Source: Flavobacterium hiemivividum (GTDB lineage Bacteria > Bacteroidota > Bacteroidia > Flavobacteriales > Flavobacteriaceae). From it: a DNA stretch of 64,000 bases. The DNA lies in assembly GCF_004349145.1 (NCBI RefSeq), contig NZ_SMFO01000002.1:62001-126000 (forward strand). The letters are read 5' to 3'. The position numbers were made by a program, and so were the translations under genes. Below the pieces are notes generated by a model that was not told the origin of the DNA, made no database searches, and saw nothing but the letters and a program-made list of their open reading frames with translations. The first letter of the stretch is position 1, and every line of letters begins with the position of its first letter. Below, in pieces: positions 53,643 to 63,445 of the stretch.

Positions 53643-54920
53643 CTATTTATTATTGTCCGATTTCTTTCCAAATGCCTTTGGATAAATCAAATAACGCGAA
53701 ATTATCAATCCTGGAATTGTGGCTAGAAAAACCCAAATAAAGAAGTTTCCGTAACCTAGATAATCTTGGATAAAACCACTAACCATTCCAGGTAGCATCA
53801 TACCTAATGCCATAAATCCTGTAGCAATAGAATAATGAGAGGTTTTCGATTCGCCATCGGCTAGATAAATTAAGTACATCATAAAGGCGGCAAAACCAAA
53901 GCCGTAGCCAAATTGCTCTGCAATAACAGTAGCATAGATATAGTAAATTGAGGAAGGATGAAAATGGGCTAATAAAACAAAACCGATAATAGGTAAGTGC
54001 ATCGCTAAAATCATTGGTAACATCCATTTGCCAAGACCGTCTCTGGAGATTACAATTCCACCAATTATTCCACCTACCGTTAATGCCACTACACCAAAAG
54101 TACCATAGATAATACCTACGTCTTGGGTTGTCAATCCCATTCCTCCAACAGAAATATCGTCAATTAAGAAAGGAGTAAGCATTTTTAATAATTGGGATTC
54201 CCCCAAACGAAATAAAAGGATAAAAGCCAAGGCTAATCCAATTTGTTTTTTTTGAAAGAAGCTAACAAAGACATCTCCAAAACTTACTTTTGGTTCCGTT
54301 GATTTCTCATCCTTCGCAGGAGTAACTTCAGTTCTTGGCGTAGCGAAATAATTATAGATGGTTAAAGCAGTCATAATTAAACCCACGATAATCATAGTAT
54401 AAGACCATGCTTTTTGCTTGTCGCCATATTCCTGCTCCAGATACCCACCTATGATTACGATCAAACCATTTCCGGTAAGCATAGAAAGTCGGTAGAATGT
54501 ACTTCGTATTCCTAGAAAAAAAGATTGTTGTTCTTTCTCTAAAGCCAACATATAGAAACCGTCACTCGCTACATCATTCGAAGCAGATGCGAAAGCCGCT
54601 ACCCAAAAAACAGCAAGACTGATCACAAAAAAATTATTCATGGGTATCGTTAAACCCACAATCAAAAAAGCAATAGAAATCACTAATTGCATGGCTAGAA
54701 ACCACTTTCTTTTGGTTGCATATAAATCGATGAAAGGGCTCCATAATGGTTTTATAACCCAAGGAAGATATAATAGACTCGTGTAAATCCCGATATCTTC
54801 ATTATCAATTCCCAGGTTTTTGTACATAATAACCGAAACCGAGATAATTATCGCATACGGCAAGCCCGAAGCAAAGTTCAAAAATGGTATCCAATACCAG
54901 GGTCTGTTATCTATTTTCAT
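53643..54920 (-). CDS. AmpG-like MFS permease for muropeptides
   Basis: A 425-residue MFS transporter with 12 predicted helices. The N-terminal WYWIPFLNFASGLPYAII and YLPWVIKPLWSPFIDLYATKRKW match the AmpG signature (SGLP, KPLW.P..D). AmpG imports anhydro-muropeptides from the periplasm. Its start overlaps the end of the GHL10 gene by 14 bp, so the two are coupled. With the cytoplasmic GH3 behind it, this forms an uptake-and-cleavage step. Confidence 0.88.
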   Translation of the reverse strand: MKIDNRPWYWIPFLNFASGLPYAIIISVSVIMYKNLGIDNEDIGIYTSLLYLPWVIKPLWSPFIDLYATKRKWFLAMQLVISIAFLIVGLTIPMNNFFVISLAVFWVAAFASASNDVASDGFYMLALEKEQQSFFLGIRSTFYRLSMLTGNGLIVIIGGYLEQEYGDKQKAWSYTMIIVGLIMTALTIYNYFATPRTEVTPAKDEKSTEPKVSFGDVFVSFFQKKQIGLALAFILLFRLGESQLLKMLTPFLIDDISVGGMGLTTQDVGIIYGTFGVVALTVGGIIGGIVISRDGLGKWMLPMILAMHLPIIGFVLLAHFHPSSIYYIYATVIAEQFGYGFGFAAFMMYLIYLADGESKTSHYSIATGFMALGMMLPGMVSGFIQDYLGYGNFFIWVFLATIPGLIISRYLIYPKAFGKKSDNNK

Positions 54921-56481
54921 TATTCAAAGAACTTTGGAACGTTTTGATTTCAATAGGTTTGTTAACTAAAGTAGCCTGACTTTCATTACCGTAGTAATCA
55001 ATGAAAGAAACAGCGCAGATATTATTTTTTTCTAAAAGGTTATTCTGAACGTTGATGGTAATGCTATTTTCTTTTTCTTTAAACGCAATTTTATCAACGA
55101 TTTGACTTGGATCATTAATGTCCAGTTTAGAGCTGTTTTTTGCACCGTAAACCATAACGTAACGAATTTTGCTCAGCGACGGATAGTTCAATGTAACCGC
55201 TGCAGTTGTCTTGTTAGACTTAATATTAGAAATAATTGGGTACTCAATATTTGTTTTTCTAAAATTAGGAACCACATAAGGAAGCGCTGGGTATTTGTAC
55301 TGATTTTCCAATAGCAAATCAGTCACAGCTTTGTTTCTGTTCACAAAAGATTTGGCACTAAAAAAAGCATTTCCGCCCATGTTTTTGTAAGAACGGGTCA
55401 TATCAATCTGATTCGGAATCTCATTTGGGTTAAACCATTTTTTATCAGAGTCGGTGTTGACTTTATAACTTCCGTTCCCAATGTAAATAGCCGTATTCGT
55501 TGAGTTTGCTGCCCACCATTTAATTAGTTTTGCATAGGAAGCTGTTTTGTGTTCGATACTCCAATACAATTGCGGAAGCAAGTAATCAATCCAGCGATGC
55601 TCCATCCACGCCATTGGGTCAGCAAACAAATCGTCATAATTTGTTTGCCCGGAATTCGTATCTGATCCTCGTGGATCGACTGATTTGTTACGCCAAACAC
55701 CAAATGGGCTAATACCAAATTGTACCCAAGGTTTAATTGATTTTATAGAGTAGGAACAGTATTTTACAAAATTATTCACGTTATAACGCCTCCATTCTGG
55801 CAAACTCATTCCCTCGCCATATTTTTTGAAAGAAGCGGTGTCATTAAAATTTTCTCCGGGTATTTTGTAAGGATAAAAATAGTCATCAAAATGTATTGCA
55901 TCGATATCATAGTTTCTAACTACTTCATCAACTACATTAATTAGATGAGTCTGAACCTCAGGCAAAGCGGGATTGTAGTAGTATTTCCCACCATATTTGA
56001 TCATCCATTCTGGATGTTTAAAATAATCATGATCTGGACTTAATTCTGCGGTATTCAGATTCATTGTGGCGCGATAGGGATTCATCCAAGCATGGAATTC
56101 AAAACCGCGTGCATGAGTTTCTGTAATCATCCATTCCAAAGGATCAAAATAAGGACTTGGTGCTTTTCCTTCTTTTCCGGTCAAATACTTAGACCAAGGC
56201 GCTAGTTTTGAAGGATAAAAAGCATCACCAACACTTCTTATTTGAACAATAACAGCATTATAATTTAGTTTTTTATAGGTGTCTAAAATTTCAATAAAAT
56301 CCGATTTTTGTTTTTCGATTGGATCTTTTCCGCTTTTTGGCCAGTCAATGTTAACCACAGTGGCGATCCAAACAGCTCTAAATTCGTTTTTAGGATAACT
56401 CACTGTTTCTTGTGCGATTCCATTCGAAAAAGACAATAAAAAAAAGGAAAGCAATAGAAAAATGTAATGGTTAGGCTTCAT
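54907..56481 (-). CDS. Exported GHL10 (DUF187)-family glycoside hydrolase-like protein, YddW type
   Basis: A 524-residue protein with signal peptide (about residues 1-22, FLLLSFFLLSFSNGIA). The GHL10 TIM barrel is seen: EFRAVWIATVVNIDWP (about 32-47), KLNYNAVIVQIRSVGDAFYPS, RGFEFHAWMNPYRATMN and YDIDAIHFDDYFYPYKIP with its acidic cluster. A C-terminal Ig/Fn3-like domain follows. Related proteins bind or cut peptidoglycan glycan chains. Placement here supports a periplasmic step of cell-wall salvage. Confidence 0.88.
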   Translation of the reverse strand: MKPNHYIFLLLSFFLLSFSNGIAQETVSYPKNEFRAVWIATVVNIDWPKSGKDPIEKQKSDFIEILDTYKKLNYNAVIVQIRSVGDAFYPSKLAPWSKYLTGKEGKAPSPYFDPLEWMITETHARGFEFHAWMNPYRATMNLNTAELSPDHDYFKHPEWMIKYGGKYYYNPALPEVQTHLINVVDEVVRNYDIDAIHFDDYFYPYKIPGENFNDTASFKKYGEGMSLPEWRRYNVNNFVKYCSYSIKSIKPWVQFGISPFGVWRNKSVDPRGSDTNSGQTNYDDLFADPMAWMEHRWIDYLLPQLYWSIEHKTASYAKLIKWWAANSTNTAIYIGNGSYKVNTDSDKKWFNPNEIPNQIDMTRSYKNMGGNAFFSAKSFVNRNKAVTDLLLENQYKYPALPYVVPNFRKTNIEYPIISNIKSNKTTAAVTLNYPSLSKIRYVMVYGAKNSSKLDINDPSQIVDKIAFKEKENSITINVQNNLLEKNNICAVSFIDYYGNESQATLVNKPIEIKTFQSSLNNENR

Positions 56482-56638
56482 TATTGGGATGTTTTTATAG
56501 AATTCAAAAATAGTTTTTTTAGCGACAAGTATTAAATATAAAAGTCTTAAAATTGGAATTCTTTAGCTGGAGCAATTTCTTTGCCAATTATTAGCTACTC
56601 ACTGTAAAAAACGACTTCTTTAAAGGTCGAATTACGCA

Positions 56639-57910
56639 CTATACTTTAAAAATCAAATTGTATTTATAAAATAGCCATAGGATTACAGACCAAAAAACAG
56701 CATAAAACAGGGCATAGGCTAAGGAGGAATTTAATGGATTTTCAAATATTGATACAATCCAGACGTTATAGATTAGATATTGGATATTGATTTGGTCCGT
56801 TGCGATTTCAGGATTTTGAATGGTAATGGAGCTCAAAACTCTTGGAATTATCCCAGAAAAGAAAAAAACGATCATAGGATTCACTCCCCAAAACAGAAAC
56901 AACTTTGTCCATTTTTTATAGTTTGCCACATCAATTATATAATATAAAACGGCCAAGCATAAAGCAGCGATTCCGGCAGTATATAACACATAAGAACTTG
57001 TCCAGAGTGGCTTGTTTAATGGAAAAATTAAGCTCCATATCAAGCCAAGAACCAACAGGACACTACCTACAATGGCTATTTTTTTGACAATTTCTATTTT
57101 TGGAATTTCTAAGTTGAGAATTTGTCCCACAAACATTCCTAAAATACCGGTACCAATTGCTGGTAAAGTGCTTAAAATTCCTTCGGGATCCCAGGTTTTT
57201 GAGTAACTCCATAAATGTCCGTTTAGGATTAAATTGTCTAACCAAGCCGCTAAGTTGGTGCCTTTTTCAAAATTGGCTTCGCCAAATCCAGGAACGGGAA
57301 CAAAAGCCATCAGAATATAATAGCCAATTAAAATAGAGGCCGCAAGGAGAAGTTGTGTTTTTAAGGTGGTTTTTAAATATAAAAGAGCAATGAAGAAATA
57401 GACAATTCCTATTCGTTGTAAAACCCCTGGAATTCGTACATCTTGGTAGGCTGGAATGTTACTATAAGCTAAGAATAGTAGGATTCCAAGTATAGAGAAA
57501 ACCAAATACGTTTTAATTTTCAGGCTGAAGTTTCCAAGAAGGGCATAGGCTACTGCAAAAGTTATTAGCAATCGAACAAGGAGTAATGAAACACCTTCTA
57601 AACCAAAGACTTCTATTCGGCTAAAGTAATTTAAGAATAATCCCAAACAAAAAATCCGCAAAGAACGAACGAGAATTTTATTAAAAACGGTGAAGTCAAA
57701 CTGTTTTGTTGGCATTGCAAAAGGAATTGCAGTACCCATTATAAAAATAAAGAATGGGAAAACTAAATCAGTAGGAGTACAGCCATGCCATTCTGCATGT
57801 TTTAAAGGCGGATAAATAGAGCCCCAACTTCCCGGGTTGTTGACGATCGTCATTAACAAAATTGTGAACCCTCGGAATACGTCAAGCGAAATTAAACGTT
57901 CTTTTATCAT
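56639..57910 (-). CDS. DUF5009/HGSNAT-like membrane acyltransferase
   Basis: A 423-residue inner-membrane protein with about 10 helices. It begins ERLISLDVFRGFTILLMTIVN and continues with HAEWHGCTPTDLVFPFFIFIMGTA, the signature of the family related to heparan-alpha-glucosaminide N-acetyltransferase. The human relative acetylates a terminal glucosamine across a membrane. Here acetylation of a wall-derived amino sugar is plausible but unproven. The GH3-beta-lactamase gene ends 7 bp upstream of its start codon. Confidence 0.85.
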   Translation of the reverse strand: MIKERLISLDVFRGFTILLMTIVNNPGSWGSIYPPLKHAEWHGCTPTDLVFPFFIFIMGTAIPFAMPTKQFDFTVFNKILVRSLRIFCLGLFLNYFSRIEVFGLEGVSLLLVRLLITFAVAYALLGNFSLKIKTYLVFSILGILLFLAYSNIPAYQDVRIPGVLQRIGIVYFFIALLYLKTTLKTQLLLAASILIGYYILMAFVPVPGFGEANFEKGTNLAAWLDNLILNGHLWSYSKTWDPEGILSTLPAIGTGILGMFVGQILNLEIPKIEIVKKIAIVGSVLLVLGLIWSLIFPLNKPLWTSSYVLYTAGIAALCLAVLYYIIDVANYKKWTKLFLFWGVNPMIVFFFSGIIPRVLSSITIQNPEIATDQINIQYLIYNVWIVSIFENPLNSSLAYALFYAVFWSVILWLFYKYNLIFKV

Positions 57911-57916
57911 GGTGAT

Positions 57917-60916
57917 TTATTTTATAATAGCTTCCTGAATTATTTTCTGAATATCTTCTCTAATTCTTTCTTTCGATAATTTATTTCCTTCAGGTCCTAC
58001 TTCAGGATAGGTTCTGTTCGAAAGCAAAACATATACAATTTCTGTTTCTGGATCTACCCATGCAATGTCACCAGTAAAACCAGTATGTCCAAAACTGAAT
58101 TCAGAGACACAGTTGCAAGTAGAACCGTCTTTGCCTATTCTTTTATCAAAACCTAAGCCTCTTTGAACACCTTCTGCGGCGTAATGCGAAGTGTTAAATA
58201 TATCAAATGTTTGTTCAGAAAAGTAGCTTTTATTGCCATAATTACCTTTTTGTAGAAACAATTGCATCATTTTAGCCACATCCATCGCATTCGAAAAAAT
58301 TCCTGCATGACCTGCAACTCCGCCTTCCATAGCAGCAGCCATATCATGTACATATCCTTGTATTACTTGATGACGGAAGTAATTGTCAACTTCTGATGGT
58401 GCAATATTGTTTTTGTCAAATTTTGTCAACGGATTGTAAAGTGTATTGTTCATTCCTAGAGAACTGTAAAAGTTTTTCTGACTTAAAACTTCTAATGGTT
58501 GTTTGGTTTTTCTTTCTAAATATTCTTTTAAAATAATAAAGGTAAAATCACTGTACTTGTATTCTTTTTTTAAAGACAATGGAGAATCAGCGATTATTTT
58601 CATAATCGTATCATGATAATCATTTCTGATAAAAAGATTATCTGCTACTTTAGTAGAAAACTGCGCATTCGGAACTTTACGATAATATTTTTCAGAAGGA
58701 TTATTTTTACTGTCCAATGTTGCTTTATAAAATGGAATCCAAGCCTGAAGTCCAGCGTAGTGGGTAAGTAAATCCTTAAAAACGATGTTTTCTTTATTTG
58801 TTTTCGAAAAAAAAGGAAGCATTCTCTTTAGCTTAGTGTGCAATTTCACCTTCTTTTTATCATATAATTGCATAACATTTGGAAGCGTCGAAATCATTTT
58901 AGAAATCGAGGCTACATCATATAAATCCGAATTTGTAACCTTTTTTATAGTGTCATAAGTGTGATGACCATAGGATTGCTGGAAAATCACATTGCCTCGT
59001 CTTGCTACTAATACTTGCATTCCAGGAGTCATTTTGCCATCAATTGCTTTTTTTGCAACGCTGTCAATTTTAGATAAAATCTTTGGATTGATATCTTCAT
59101 TTTCAGGAGTAGTAAAACCCAGTCGGTTTAATTTTTGTGTTGATAAACCATAATTTACAGGAAAATAATTATTTATGGAAACCGGTAATTTACCTTTGGC
59201 TTCGACCGCACCAAATAGTATTTCTGCAGAAACGATTTGACTAATATCTGAATTTTGGTACGAAAGTACTAACCCTTCGATATCGTCAAAATTAGTTACT
59301 GGTAATAAAGAGTACGGTTTTGCAAAAACATCTAAGATTACTTTGTTGTTTTTTGCAATTTCTTGCAACCAAAACAATTCTGTTTCAGAAACATTTTGCT
59401 TTTCCCAAACTCCATTTTTCTTGTGTAGACCAACGATTACGGTTTTGTATTTTTTTAATTCGATGTTTAAACTGTCGATATTAGTATGAGACACTTCGGT
59501 TATTTCAGTATATTTTTTTAATGTTGCCACAAAAGAACTATTCACGGCCTCGCCTAATTTTACGTAGGCAATTTTTTGGCTTAAATCTTTAATAGGAAGT
59601 ATGTTCTTGTCATTTTTTAATACTGTAATTGCATTTTCATACAGTTTGTAACTTAAAGCTTCATTTTCTGAGGGATTCAGCTCCGCTGACAAATTTTCAG
59701 TAACAATAGGCTTGTATTTATTTAGACCTACTTTGTATTTATAATGTAATATTTTTTTTACGGAATGTGCCAAGCGCTCTTCAGTGAGAATACCTTCATT
59801 ATAAAATCTTTCTAGTTTTTTAAATCCTGCAGCAACGTCAATAGGGAAAAGTAAAATGTCGTTACCTGCAAGTAAAACGGCTAATTCAAGATCGCCAGGA
59901 CCTTTAAAGTCACTCGCACCTTTCATTCCTAAACCATCGGTAAAAATCAAGCCATCAAAACCTAATTGTTTTTGAAGTACATTAGTCACTATATTATAAG
60001 AAGCCGATGAAGGGTGATTTTCTTTTGGTTCTAAACTAGGAATGTTAAGATGTCCGACCATTACAGAAACTAAACCTTCATCAAACATTCGTTTGTAAGG
60101 ATGTAACTCTACTAAGTCAATTCGCTCTTTAGAAAAATTAACTAATGGCAATGTATGATGAGAATCGGTTGATGTGTCGCCATGACCAGGGAAATGTTTA
60201 CCTGTACTAAAAACTCCTTGCCCTTGAACGCCTTTCATCAAAGCGATAGCTTTATTAGCTACATTATTTTTATCCTCACCAAAAGAACGATTTCCGATAA
60301 TAGGATTTTTAGGATTGGTGTTGATATCAATCACAGGCGAAAAATTGAAATGGATTCCCATTCGCTTACTTTCAGCTCCCATTTGTCGACCTACTTTCTC
60401 AATTAAACTCAAATCTTGTATCGCTCCTAAAGTCATGTTCCACGGAAAAAAATAAGTAGAGTCTAACCTCATACTTAATCCCCATTCGGCATCAATTGCC
60501 ACGAATAAAGGTACTTTTGCTTCTGCCTGATACTGATTCGTTAATTTAGCTTGACGACCTGGACCACCTTGGAAAAAAATTACACCTCCTATATTGTATT
60601 CTTTAATTAACGCTTTGGTTTTATTTTCATGAACCGAATCTTTGTTAGAATAAGCCGAAATCATATAGAGTTGTCCTATTTTTTCTTGAACAGTCATTTT
60701 GGTATAAATACTATCGACCCAGCGGGTTTCTGGATCAGAATCTTTGAAGAAATTTTTTCTTTCGGATTTTTTTAATGCAGTATAAATGGTTTTATCTTCT
60801 GTATAAGAGTCTTTTTTTAAGGCACTAATTGTATCGTTTTTTTTGGAAATAGCGCAATTAGTAATTAATAGTAAAAACACCGTGTAAAGGCTAATCTTTA
60901 TAAAAAAATTTTTCAT
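57917..60916 (-). CDS. Lipoprotein fusion: GH3 glycosidase plus beta-lactamase/DD-peptidase domain
   Basis: A 999-residue exported protein. The N-terminus has a lipobox (LLLITNCAISKK). A GH3 domain (about 70-400) shows KHFPGHGDTSTDSHHTLP and nucleophile LIFTDGLGMKGA. A GH3 C-terminal domain follows (about 420-600). The last 380 residues are a class C-type beta-lactamase/serine hydrolase domain: S-x-x-K in VASISKMIS (about 670), YSD in place of YxN, and HTGFTGD near the end. The architecture suggests one protein that removes both sugar and peptide parts of wall fragments outside the inner membrane. Confidence 0.92.
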   Translation of the reverse strand: MKNFFIKISLYTVFLLLITNCAISKKNDTISALKKDSYTEDKTIYTALKKSERKNFFKDSDPETRWVDSIYTKMTVQEKIGQLYMISAYSNKDSVHENKTKALIKEYNIGGVIFFQGGPGRQAKLTNQYQAEAKVPLFVAIDAEWGLSMRLDSTYFFPWNMTLGAIQDLSLIEKVGRQMGAESKRMGIHFNFSPVIDINTNPKNPIIGNRSFGEDKNNVANKAIALMKGVQGQGVFSTGKHFPGHGDTSTDSHHTLPLVNFSKERIDLVELHPYKRMFDEGLVSVMVGHLNIPSLEPKENHPSSASYNIVTNVLQKQLGFDGLIFTDGLGMKGASDFKGPGDLELAVLLAGNDILLFPIDVAAGFKKLERFYNEGILTEERLAHSVKKILHYKYKVGLNKYKPIVTENLSAELNPSENEALSYKLYENAITVLKNDKNILPIKDLSQKIAYVKLGEAVNSSFVATLKKYTEITEVSHTNIDSLNIELKKYKTVIVGLHKKNGVWEKQNVSETELFWLQEIAKNNKVILDVFAKPYSLLPVTNFDDIEGLVLSYQNSDISQIVSAEILFGAVEAKGKLPVSINNYFPVNYGLSTQKLNRLGFTTPENEDINPKILSKIDSVAKKAIDGKMTPGMQVLVARRGNVIFQQSYGHHTYDTIKKVTNSDLYDVASISKMISTLPNVMQLYDKKKVKLHTKLKRMLPFFSKTNKENIVFKDLLTHYAGLQAWIPFYKATLDSKNNPSEKYYRKVPNAQFSTKVADNLFIRNDYHDTIMKIIADSPLSLKKEYKYSDFTFIILKEYLERKTKQPLEVLSQKNFYSSLGMNNTLYNPLTKFDKNNIAPSEVDNYFRHQVIQGYVHDMAAAMEGGVAGHAGIFSNAMDVAKMMQLFLQKGNYGNKSYFSEQTFDIFNTSHYAAEGVQRGLGFDKRIGKDGSTCNCVSEFSFGHTGFTGDIAWVDPETEIVYVLLSNRTYPEVGPEGNKLSKERIREDIQKIIQEAIIK

Positions 60917-61003
60917 TTAATTTATTTTTATGTGAAGTTCATACCTTTCTTATGTTAGAGTGGCATACAATAATTTAATCTATACTTTAATTTTTTTACA
61001 GTA

Positions 61004-62512
61004 CTAAAAACTTATTCTTTCGGTACTGCGTGAACTGGTTAATAGTAAACCTAGATAAGTTAATAATCCGTTGAGAACTATTAATTCATTGTCAAATACA
61101 TATCCAGAAAATAAGGTTCTGGAATATTCGTTTATTAAATAGGTAAATAGGGGAGACAGTAAGCAAATAAATGGGACTAGTTTGTCATTGACATTTCTGT
61201 TTTTTTGGAACAAACCAAAAGCATATAATCCTAATAATGGCCCATAAGTGTACGATGCCACTCTAAAAATCATACCTACTACCGAACTGTCATTAATAGA
61301 ATTAAAAACAAGTATCACTACAAAAATAAGTGCTGAAAAACTGATGTGTACAAAATGTCTAATGCGTACATTATTTTTCTTCTTTTGATTTTCTTCTTTA
61401 TCCATTCCTAGAAAATCGACACAAAAAGAAGTTGTTAATGCTGTTAAAGCCGAATCAGTAGTAGCGAAAGTAGCTGCAATAATTCCAAGTAAAAATATAA
61501 TCGCTGGAATTATAGAAAGATGATTTAAGGCTATTTCTGGAAAAAGCAAATCGGTTCTTGGTTTACCTGTAATTAAATCTGTTGGTACGGCAATTCCGTT
61601 TTTGTTTGCATAGATATAAAGTAAAGCACCTACGCTCAAGAAAAATATATTGATAACAACAAAGATTCCTGTAAAGGTAAACATATTTTTTTGGGCTTCG
61701 CCAATGTTCTTGCAACTCAGATTTTTTTGCATTAAATCTTGGTCAAGACCTGTCATTGCAATGGTGACAAACATTCCTCCTAAAATCTGTTTTACAAAAT
61801 GGAATTTACTTCCCAGGAAATCATCAAAGAAAAATATTTTAGAATAATTACTATTTTTTACCTCTTCGAATGCAGCAATAGCGCTCAAATTCATGCTATC
61901 ACAAATAAAATAAATTGTTAGGAAAACTGAAGTTACCAAGAAAAACGTTTGTAAAGTATCTGTGATAATGATTGTTTTCAGTCCGCCTCGATAAGTATAA
62001 GAAAATATAAGAAGTAAAGCGATTAACACAGTCATCGCAAAAGGAATTCCATAAAAATCAAAAACATAGCGCTGCAGTACAATAACTACTAAATAAAGTC
62101 TAAAAGCAGAGCTTATCGTTCTACTAATTAAGAAAATAGAAGCCGCAGTTTTATAACTGTAAAACCCCATTCTTTGCTCGATATAGCTGTAAATAGAGGT
62201 TAAATTCATTCTGTAATACAACGGTAATAATAACTTGGTGATTATTATAAATCCTATTGCATTACCTATTATAAATTGAAAATATTTGAATTGTTCACCA
62301 CCAGCTGCACCAACTTCTCCAGGAACGGAAATGAAAGTAACTCCAGAAAGAGCAGTTCCAATCATACCAAAAGCCACTAAATACCATTTTGAATTTTTGT
62401 TGGCAGTAAAAAACGCTTCGTTTCCATCATCTTTCCGACTCACTCTGTGAGAGATATAAAATAATACTCCGAAATAAACGATGATTAGAATGAGGATTGC
62501 GCTTGGTGTCAT
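61004..62512 (-). CDS. Sodium:solute symporter (SSS family), candidate MurNAc importer
   Basis: A 502-residue Na+-coupled symporter with about 13 helices. Family marks: NSKWYLVAFGMIGTALSGVTFISVPG, YSYIEQRMGFYSYK, YTYRGGLKTIIITDTLQ and MTGLDQDLMQKNLSCKN. SSS members in sugar salvage clusters import sialic acid or amino sugars. Sitting between murQ and the GH3 fusion, it most likely imports MurNAc released by NamZ. There is no PTS in the window, so imported MurNAc would need a kinase. Confidence 0.88.
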   Translation of the reverse strand: MTPSAILILIIVYFGVLFYISHRVSRKDDGNEAFFTANKNSKWYLVAFGMIGTALSGVTFISVPGEVGAAGGEQFKYFQFIIGNAIGFIIITKLLLPLYYRMNLTSIYSYIEQRMGFYSYKTAASIFLISRTISSAFRLYLVVIVLQRYVFDFYGIPFAMTVLIALLLIFSYTYRGGLKTIIITDTLQTFFLVTSVFLTIYFICDSMNLSAIAAFEEVKNSNYSKIFFFDDFLGSKFHFVKQILGGMFVTIAMTGLDQDLMQKNLSCKNIGEAQKNMFTFTGIFVVINIFFLSVGALLYIYANKNGIAVPTDLITGKPRTDLLFPEIALNHLSIIPAIIFLLGIIAATFATTDSALTALTTSFCVDFLGMDKEENQKKKNNVRIRHFVHISFSALIFVVILVFNSINDSSVVGMIFRVASYTYGPLLGLYAFGLFQKNRNVNDKLVPFICLLSPLFTYLINEYSRTLFSGYVFDNELIVLNGLLTYLGLLLTSSRSTERISF

Positions 62513-62575
62513 TTTTGGTTTTTAGAGGTTGGTAGTTCTGTTGTAAATGTAGAGTAGAGTTTGAAGTATTTACTA

Positions 62576-63403
62576 TTAGTTTCCTAAATTTTTATTTTCA
62601 GCTAATAAAACAGCTCTAACACTTTTGTATTTATTTAATAGTTCTGCAGCTAATTTTTCATCTATTCGAAGCTCTTCTACAATCATTTCAACACCTCTTT
62701 GAACTAGTTTTTTGTTAGATAGTTGCATGTCAATCATTTTGTTTCCATACACTTTTCCAAGCTTTATCATTACCGAAGTAGAGATCATATTTAGGACAAG
62801 TTTTTGCGAAGTTCCCGCTTTCATACGTGTACTTCCTGTTAGAAACTCTGGACCTACAACAATTTCAATAGGAAAATCGGCTTCTGCTGAGATCAAACTA
62901 TTGCTATTACAAGAAATACTTCCGGTGCTAATTTTATTTTCACCAGCCATTTTTAAACCACCAATGACATAAGGGGTATTTCCCGAGGCTGCAATTCCAA
63001 TAACAAAATCAGCACTTGTAATGTTATGTTTTTTTAAATCTAGCCAAGCTTGATTAAAATCATCTTCGGCGTTTTCAACTGCTTTTCTAATGGCGTAATC
63101 TCCACCAGCAATAATTCCGATTACTAAATCGTGCGGCACTCCAAAAGTAGGAGGGCACTCTGATGCATCTAAAATACCAATTCTACCAGAAGTTCCAGCA
63201 CCAATATAAAACAAGCGACCGCCCTGTTGCATTTTTACAACAATGGCATCTACCAGTTTTTCAATATTTGGTATTTGTTTTTTTATTACGCTCGAAACTT
63301 TCTTATCCTCGGCATTGATTCCCATGAGTATTTCTTCGGTACTCATTTTTTCTAGATTAGCGTAAAGCGATTCTTTTTCGGTATCAGGATTATTTTTAGC
63401 CAT
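62576..63403 (-). CDS. murQ: N-acetylmuramic acid 6-phosphate etherase
   Basis: A 275-residue SIS-domain enzyme that removes the lactyl ether from MurNAc-6-phosphate to give GlcNAc-6-phosphate. Diagnostic segments: FYIGAGTSGRIGILDASECPPTFGVP (catalytic Glu), GIAASGNTPYVIGGL, and GPEFLTGSTRMKAGTSQKLVLNMIST. The family is usually near 300 residues; this one is slightly short at the ends. It is 63 bp before the symporter gene. Confidence 0.97.
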   Translation of the reverse strand: MAKNNPDTEKESLYANLEKMSTEEILMGINAEDKKVSSVIKKQIPNIEKLVDAIVVKMQQGGRLFYIGAGTSGRIGILDASECPPTFGVPHDLVIGIIAGGDYAIRKAVENAEDDFNQAWLDLKKHNITSADFVIGIAASGNTPYVIGGLKMAGENKISTGSISCNSNSLISAEADFPIEIVVGPEFLTGSTRMKAGTSQKLVLNMISTSVMIKLGKVYGNKMIDMQLSNKKLVQRGVEMIVEELRIDEKLAAELLNKYKSVRAVLLAENKNLGN

Positions 63404-63445
63404 TTTTATACTATTTAAAAGGTGAAGCTTTAATTATTTATTGTA

